Positions 16,746 through 21,134 of a stretch of 21,134 bases of DNA are shown here, piece by piece. Both the position numbers and the translations under genes were made by a program. Within the stretch, counting starts at the first letter, position 1; each line of letters starts with the position of its first letter. The stretch covers positions 1 to 21,134 of the forward strand of contig JALNVJ010000009.1 of assembly GCA_023227645.1 (NCBI GenBank), given 5' to 3'. The notes beneath the pieces are model-generated. The model did no database searches. It worked only from the letters and a program-made list of their open reading frames with translations, and was not told the DNA's origin. The stretch comes from Bacteroidales bacterium (GTDB lineage Bacteria; Bacteroidota; Bacteroidia; Bacteroidales; P3).

Positions 16746-17314
16746 CTCAATTCTTTGTTAGCAATTTTATCTAAATTTTCTTTTAAAGCTTTTCTTGCCT
16801 TATATAGATTAGATTTAACGCTGTTTGGTGTCATATTTAATTCTTGACTAATCTCTTTATTACTATATTCATCGATGGCGGACATATTGAAAATAATTCT
16901 TAGAGCTTTTGGAAGTTCCTGCACACAACTAATCAACTCTTCCTCCGAAAACATATAATCGGTTTCAAATATCTGTTGAGTATTAATGTTACTTATTTCG
17001 ATAGACACCTCATTCATATTATATTTTTTGCTTGTCCTATACATATTGATTGAGTTGTTAATCATAACTTTTTTTATCCAAGCTTCAAAAACAAAGGAAT
17101 TAAAGTCTTCATTTATCTCAAAGTTATCAATAAATTTAAAAATCCTCATCCAGCCCTCCATAAGCATATCTTCAGCCTCCGAACTCGATTTTGAATATCG
17201 CAAACACAATGCGAACAGTTTGTTTTTATAGCATTTAAAGATTCTTTGTTGAGCTATTGAGTCATTCTGTTTGCAAAGATTTATCAAATCTATTAAGTCT
17301 TCATTTCTTTCCAT
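16742..17314 (-). CDS. ECF-type RNA polymerase sigma factor
   Basis: A 190-residue sigma-70 family protein of the extracytoplasmic function class. Region 2 is at about 24-90, including AEDMLMEGWMRIFKFI (47-62), the RNA polymerase and -10 recognition segment. Region 4 is at about 130-180, with the LPKALR-IF motif and the helix-turn-helix of NKEISQELNMTPNSVKSNLY (152-171). These factors are usually held inactive by a membrane anti-sigma factor, and the next gene overlaps it by 4 bases. Upstream, the M1 peptidase gene ends only 62 bases away with no evident terminator, so co-transcription is possible. No own consensus promoter seen, as expected if it is autoregulated. Confidence 0.95.
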   Translation of the reverse strand: MERNEDLIDLINLCKQNDSIAQQRIFKCYKNKLFALCLRYSKSSSEAEDMLMEGWMRIFKFIDNFEINEDFNSFVFEAWIKKVMINNSINMYRTSKKYNMNEVSIEISNINTQQIFETDYMFSEEELISCVQELPKALRIIFNMSAIDEYSNKEISQELNMTPNSVKSNLYKARKALKENLDKIANKELR

Positions 17315-17376
17315 AAATCATCTACACTAATAACAACACATATTTCGAAAAAAAGTAACCATTAAATCGATTTTTT

Positions 17377-19698
17377 TTATTTAATAACTATCATTTTCTC
17401 TCTTATCAGTATTTTCTTATCCATAGATACAAGCGAAATAATGTACATTCCTGAGTTAAGTTCAACATTGAAACGAGCTGTATTTGAACCCTTATTTATT
17501 TTTTTACAATAGAATTCTTTACCCATATTATCTGTAATAATTAAATTATAATCATTGTTTAAATCAGAGAACCCAAGGTTAACAACGTCACTAATAGGAT
17601 TTGGGTACAATTTCATCTTAGGCTCACAAACCTTATCAATATTTGCAAGTCCAATAATACTTCTATCACCAATTGCCATAATATAATCACCTTCCCAAAG
17701 AGCATTAAGCTTTAAATAGCCTATTGTGTTGTCTGCTTTGTTGGTTTTAACAGGAATCCAAGGCTCGTTGTGACTAGGGCGATATAATAGCATTAGAGAG
17801 TCTAATGAAGAATATTTACTTACTAAGTCATTATCAAAATTATTAGTACTAGAAGCGATCTTATAATAGAAATTACCTTCAATATGACATTTATCCAAAT
17901 TCATACCCTCAATGGTCCAATAATGTTTTCGACTAATTCTCTCTACTCCTTCAATAAGGGGATTAGCTTCTTCATCACCCAACCAACTTAAACTTGTTCT
18001 TAAAAAAACAGAATCAGGATTTGATTTAATATCAGCAAAGAAATAAGTATTCGGAAAACTATTTACCCCAAGACTATCAATAATCATATAATTATCTAAG
18101 GTTGCATCAGCAATTTCTTCTTCCAAATCAATAAAACAATTAATTGGTATAAAACTTAAATTAATATCTTGAGTTGTGGCACTACCATAAAACTCAACAA
18201 TTCTTTTCTCCTTATTCCAATTCTCATCAACAAAAGTAACTGGAATGCGGCTAAAAGCACAACCCCCATTTTGATTAACAATAGTTCTTTGTTTTATTGA
18301 AATTGTTGCAGTGAAACCATTAAAATGTTTTTCAGTAATTGAATAATGATTATAACCACTATCCAAAACATAGAAATTAAAAAAGTCCGTTAAATCAATA
18401 TTAGTTTGAGAAGAAAGAAAATCTCTCATTTGAAAAGAGTTCACAACTCCATATCCATAATTTGAAAGCATAGCCCTTACCGAAGGAAAGAAAACATCAT
18501 CTCCCAAATAACCTTTAAGAGTGTGTACAACTGCGGCTCCCTTTCTATAAGTTGTTTTAGAATATACATCCTCCCCAGTTACCCCATATAAAATCCTATA
18601 CCCCTCGTCAAGAGGCATCTTATTAAGCACCGCTTCCATATTATTTCTAAAATACTTCTTTGCATATTCAGTCCCGTAATGAGCTTCAAAAGAGATGTTT
18701 TCAGACCAACTTGTCCATCCTTCTTTTATCCACATATCCAATTCAGAATATCCACCCATATAGTTACCAAACCAACTATGTCCTAACTCATGAACAATAT
18801 TGCTGTTATTATCATCACCCTGACCAATTGCAGCACTTCTGGCCAATGAAATATTATCAACATGCTCCATACTACCCAATGGAGTAACAGAATAACCAAC
18901 CCTATTAAATCGAAACTCTCCAAACTTAGATTCTAATCCATGAAAAGCGTCCTTAATCAAACCAACCTTAGACCTAAGAATTGTTGTGTCTTCAGGGAAA
19001 CAATAAATATTAAGAGGAAAATTATTTGCAATTCCCTCAATTGTATCTTCAAGCAAAGCATAATCCGCAATAGTTACCGCAACAAGATAAGGAGCTATGG
19101 TTTGAGGAATTCTCCAATGCCACAGAGATGAAGAATCGGAAATACTAACAACACTATCGATAATTCCACCACAAATAACCTTTTTATCACTTTGCGAGCT
19201 AATATTAAGATTAAAAGTAGCCTTATCGCTAAATAGATCTTGACAAGGAAACCAGCTTCGTGCAAAAGAATGTTGAGGATCCATTATAGCTACATTTAAG
19301 GAATAAATTATTCGTGGATCATAGTGAATGCCCCCCCAACCATATAATTCAGTTACCTGTGCTCCGCTATACCAAACACAAACATCAATAATATCTCCAT
19401 TTTGAGACCCATTAGGAATAGAGATACTAATATTTGGAGAATTATAATAATAATGGAAAGCCGGAAATCCATTAACATAGACCGAATCTACATTATGATT
19501 TAACAAACTAAGTTTAATGATATTATAAGAAGGATCAACAAGCTTTACACTAAGAATACAATTTCCTACATGCCTACCTTTAACAGTATTATTAATATCC
19601 AAATTAATTTCATAATGCTGGATATCAATAGAATCTGTCTGCGCATTTAATAATAAGAAGGAGAATGAAAGAATAAAAAAGAATAATGTTTTTTTCAT
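17377..19698 (-). CDS. Secreted M1-family metallopeptidase with T9SS type A tail
   Basis: A 773-residue zinc metallopeptidase of the M1 (aminopeptidase N) class. A signal peptide ends about residue 19 (LLNA). An N-terminal beta-sandwich leads to the catalytic domain with HELGH at 303-307 and Glu326 in WIKEGW, exactly 18 residues after the second His, giving the HEXXH-18-E zinc site. The transition-state Tyr is probably Tyr384 in TYRKGA. The substrate-binding GxMEN motif reads GSMEH (275-279), so the final Asn is His while the Glu is kept. The C-terminus (LYPNP near 700, ending MIVIK) is a T9SS type A sorting domain, so export to the cell surface or medium is expected. ATG 19698 is chosen; an in-frame TTG lies two codons upstream (19704). 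A -7 box TATCTTTG sits at 19737-19730. Confidence 0.94.
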   Translation of the reverse strand: MKKTLFFFILSFSFLLLNAQTDSIDIQHYEINLDINNTVKGRHVGNCILSVKLVDPSYNIIKLSLLNHNVDSVYVNGFPAFHYYYNSPNISISIPNGSQNGDIIDVCVWYSGAQVTELYGWGGIHYDPRIIYSLNVAIMDPQHSFARSWFPCQDLFSDKATFNLNISSQSDKKVICGGIIDSVVSISDSSSLWHWRIPQTIAPYLVAVTIADYALLEDTIEGIANNFPLNIYCFPEDTTILRSKVGLIKDAFHGLESKFGEFRFNRVGYSVTPLGSMEHVDNISLARSAAIGQGDDNNSNIVHELGHSWFGNYMGGYSELDMWIKEGWTSWSENISFEAHYGTEYAKKYFRNNMEAVLNKMPLDEGYRILYGVTGEDVYSKTTYRKGAAVVHTLKGYLGDDVFFPSVRAMLSNYGYGVVNSFQMRDFLSSQTNIDLTDFFNFYVLDSGYNHYSITEKHFNGFTATISIKQRTIVNQNGGCAFSRIPVTFVDENWNKEKRIVEFYGSATTQDINLSFIPINCFIDLEEEIADATLDNYMIIDSLGVNSFPNTYFFADIKSNPDSVFLRTSLSWLGDEEANPLIEGVERISRKHYWTIEGMNLDKCHIEGNFYYKIASSTNNFDNDLVSKYSSLDSLMLLYRPSHNEPWIPVKTNKADNTIGYLKLNALWEGDYIMAIGDRSIIGLANIDKVCEPKMKLYPNPISDVVNLGFSDLNNDYNLIITDNMGKEFYCKKINKGSNTARFNVELNSGMYIISLVSMDKKILIREKMIVIK

Positions 19699-19729
19699 TG
19701 CCAATGTTTTTTATTAATTAAAAGATTGA

Positions 19730-19737
19730 CAAAGATA
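19730..19737 (-). promoter_or_regulatory. Possible -7 promoter box of the M1 peptidase gene
   Basis: Minus-strand TATCTTTG is an exact TAnnTTTG match 32 bases before ATG 19698. The nearest TTTG (19752-19749) is only 11 bases upstream, so the -33 element is not convincing. Confidence 0.35.
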
Positions 19738-19755
19738 CAATAAAGTTTCAAAAAT

Positions 19756-19794
19756 AAAGAAAAACGTCATCAGCTTTTTAAAACTAATGACGTT
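19756..19794 (-). terminator. Probable terminator of the tRNA-Lys gene
   Basis: The stem AACGTCAT/ATGACGTT (19763-19770 with 19787-19794) is followed on the minus strand by TTTTTCTTT, placed 18 bases past the tRNA. Confidence 0.7.
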
Positions 19795-19812
19795 AAACAA
19801 AATATTTTTTTG

Positions 19813-19885
19813 TGACCAAGCTGGGATTCGAACCCAGGACCCCATCCTTAAAAGGGATGTGCTCTACCAACTGAGCTACTTGGTC
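19813..19885 (-). tRNA. tRNA-Lys, anticodon UUU
   Basis: A complete 73-base cloverleaf read on the minus strand. The acceptor stem is GACCAAG/CTTGGTC with discriminator A; the D arm GCTC-AGTTGGTA-GAGC, the anticodon stem CATCC/GGATG with loop CTTTTAA (anticodon TTT) and the T arm CTGGG-TTCGAAT-CCCAG are all fully paired. CCA is not encoded. It has a promoter at 19902-19932 and a terminator downstream. Confidence 0.98.
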
Positions 19886-19901
19886 AATCAAATTGCGAGT
19901 G

Positions 19902-19932
19902 CAAAGGTATAAATTTTTTTATTCATACCAAA
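19902..19932 (-). promoter_or_regulatory. Promoter of the tRNA-Lys gene
   Basis: Minus-strand TTTG at 19932-19929, 19 bases, then TACCTTTG at 19909-19902; a full match to the Bacteroidota consensus, placed 16 bases before the mature tRNA 5' end. Confidence 0.65.
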
Positions 19933-20089
19933 CAATTTGCACTTTTTTTATTTCTCTTTTTTATCAATATACTTGAAATCAATATAATAATTTTAAAAAT
20001 AAAATGAGCAAATGAAATAAAACAAATAAAACTTGTACAAAGCAGTTATTATTATTATTATTGCAAAAATATAAAACAACCATATCATT

Positions 20090-20506
20090 ATGAAATTAGA
20101 AATACAATTAAAAAAGGGAATTGGAGAATTATTATTTGGCTCAACAATAGAGGAAATAATAAAGGAGATAGGCTCACCCGAAGAAACAGAAGTTATAGGA
20201 GAAGACATTGAATATCCTACCACTATACTTCATTACCACAAAATAGGTCTGAGTTTATTCTTCGACAATAACGATCATTCAATCCTAACTTGTATCGACA
20301 TAGATAGTGAGGATGTCGAAATATTTGGCAAAAAACTAATAGGATCTTCCCCAAGAGAGGTTGAGTTGCTTATGATAGAAAACAAAATATATAACGAAAC
20401 AAAAGAGGAAGAAGACTGGGGAGAGATGAGAATCTCATTTGAAGAATACAGTATAGATTTTTATTTTATTGACGAGAAACTTGTATCAATTACCTTTGGA
20501 AAATAA
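20090..20506 (+). CDS. Hypothetical protein, 138 residues
   Basis: A soluble acidic protein without signal peptide or membrane segment that I do not recognise. Its beginning (KKGIGELLFGSTIEEIIKEIGSPEE, read as a beta strand, a FG turn and a helix) and alternating strands (ILHYHKIGLSLFFDN, DFYFIDEKLVSITFGK) suggest a small alpha/beta fold in which a short repeat of strand-helix units may occur (compare residues 10-32 with 80-100). The gene is real by its length, ATG start and codon use similar to its neighbours. It starts the plus-strand group, divergent from tRNA-Lys, and its last 11 bases overlap the probable start of the WbqC-like gene, suggesting translational coupling. No consensus promoter is seen upstream; a run of ATT triplets lies at about 20046-20063. 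Confidence 0.8.
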   Translation: MKLEIQLKKGIGELLFGSTIEEIIKEIGSPEETEVIGEDIEYPTTILHYHKIGLSLFFDNNDHSILTCIDIDSEDVEIFGKKLIGSSPREVELLMIENKIYNETKEEEDWGEMRISFEEYSIDFYFIDEKLVSITFGK

Positions 20507-21134
20507 TAACCTACCAATATTCCCTGCGTTTTTCTTTCCAAACGTAGAATATTTCATTCACTTATCGAAGTTTGATAAAGTGAAGATAGAGGCAATGGAA
20601 ACCTATCCAAAACAGTCCTTTAGAAACAGAACCTATATACAATCTGCCAACGGAAAGATAAGTATAAATATTCCAATTATTAAAGAATCATCAAATCGTC
20701 AAACAATATCTGAGGTTAAAATATCTTATAATGATAATTGGAATATAAAAGCCTTCAGAACAATTTGTTCTGCCTATGGGAAAAGTCCTTTCTTTGAATA
20801 TTATGAAGAAGACATTAAGGAGTTTTTCTTTAAAAGATATGAAAAGTTATTCGATTTAAATCTTGATATACTATCCTATTTTCAAAAAAGATTTCAAATT
20901 AAAACAGAAATAATTATAAGCCAAGAATACTTAAAACCAAACACAGGGCTAGATTTCAGAGATAAATTCCTCCCTAACCCTCAATCTAATAACTCACAAG
21001 CAAGACCAAATCACAAACCTTACATTCAGTGCTTTAGCGACAAGCTTGGATTTATCGAAAACTTATCCTCTATTGACCTTTTATTTAATATGGGAAAAGA
21101 AAGTATAAATTACATAAAAAATTTGAGTTTAGAT
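20496..21134 (+). CDS. WbqC-like family protein, C-terminus outside window
   Basis: An open frame of 213 codons continuing past the window edge. The N-terminal part has the family pattern: a FP-VEYF motif, SKFD, and YPKQSFRNRTYI followed by LSIPI-like SINIPI. The WbqC family is named for an O-antigen locus gene; the biochemical role is unproven. The frame has no ATG before the conserved region, so the start is probably TTG at 20496 (MENNNLPIF), overlapping the preceding stop by 11 bases; in-frame ATT or TTG codons further upstream (from 20457) are less likely, and GTG 20580 or ATG 20595 would remove conserved residues. Confidence 0.85.
   Translation, partial: MENNNLPIFPAFFFPNVEYFIHLSKFDKVKIEAMETYPKQSFRNRTYIQSANGKISINIPIIKESSNRQTISEVKISYNDNWNIKAFRTICSAYGKSPFFEYYEEDIKEFFFKRYEKLFDLNLDILSYFQKRFQIKTEIIISQEYLKPNTGLDFRDKFLPNPQSNNSQARPNHKPYIQCFSDKLGFIENLSSIDLLFNMGKESINYIKNLSLD

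Noticed and set aside
19698..19704. TTG 19704 as start of the M1 peptidase (and TTG 10553 for the VanZ-like gene)
   Set aside because: In both cases an ATG two codons downstream gives a better signal-peptide or N-terminal start.
20046..20063. ATT triplet run upstream of the 138-residue gene as a phase-variation tract
   Set aside because: The run is short, lies outside the reading frame and no promoter boxes flank it, so a switching role has no support.

Overview
The window comes from an AT-rich chromosome of the phylum Bacteroidota, most likely a Bacteroidales-type lineage that has a type IX secretion system (T9SS). Four things point there. Several predicted secreted proteins end in T9SS sorting domains. 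Promoters have the Bacteroidota form (TTTG, about 20 bases, then TAnnTTTG) and there is little Shine-Dalgarno signal. PNPase has a long polar tail after its S1 domain. DUF2795 and Mrp variants typical of the group are present. The exact genus cannot be read from the sequence.

Layout, almost all on the minus strand. (1) 1-6897: the first 2299 codons of a giant secreted multidomain protein, still open at the window edge. It has a signal peptide, a beta-sandwich head, five adhesin/MAM-like modules alternating with FN3 domains, then at least eight tandem FN3-like repeats of 93-96 residues. (2) 6898-7360: an intergenic stretch with the promoter of the giant gene, a previously easy-to-miss 59-codon plus-strand ORF encoding an extremely basic heptad-repeat peptide, and the pnp terminator. 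(3) 7361-11001: housekeeping genes pnp, rpsO, a VanZ-like membrane protein and gcvH, mostly separated by hairpin terminators. (4) 11083-13233: a secreted subtilisin-like protease with a T9SS type A tail, followed by a DUF2795 gene. (5) 13720-15825: a tight four-gene run of an acidic unknown protein, Mrp ATPase, NifU-like scaffold and PduO-type cobalamin adenosyltransferase. (6) 15924-17314: an ECF sigma factor overlapping by ATGA a single-pass membrane protein that looks like its anti-sigma factor but ends in a T9SS type B/gliding-motility C-terminal domain. (7) 17377-19698: a secreted M1 metallopeptidase with a type A tail. (8) 19813-19885: tRNA-Lys(UUU). (9) 20090 to the end, plus strand: an unknown 138-residue protein overlapping the start of a WbqC-like gene cut by the window edge.

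How the genes relate. Three or four products are predicted T9SS clients: the giant protein (its C-terminus is out of view), the subtilase and the M1 peptidase, with the sigma/anti-sigma pair sitting immediately downstream of the M1 gene without a visible terminator. The sorting-like domain on the putative anti-sigma factor suggests a regulatory link to secretion or the cell surface, but that is inference. Mrp and NifU-like proteins are both iron-sulfur cluster handling proteins, so the four-gene run is a cofactor-related operon. The two observations most worth a second look are the sigma/anti-sigma pair with its type B domain and the basic heptad-repeat micro-ORF.
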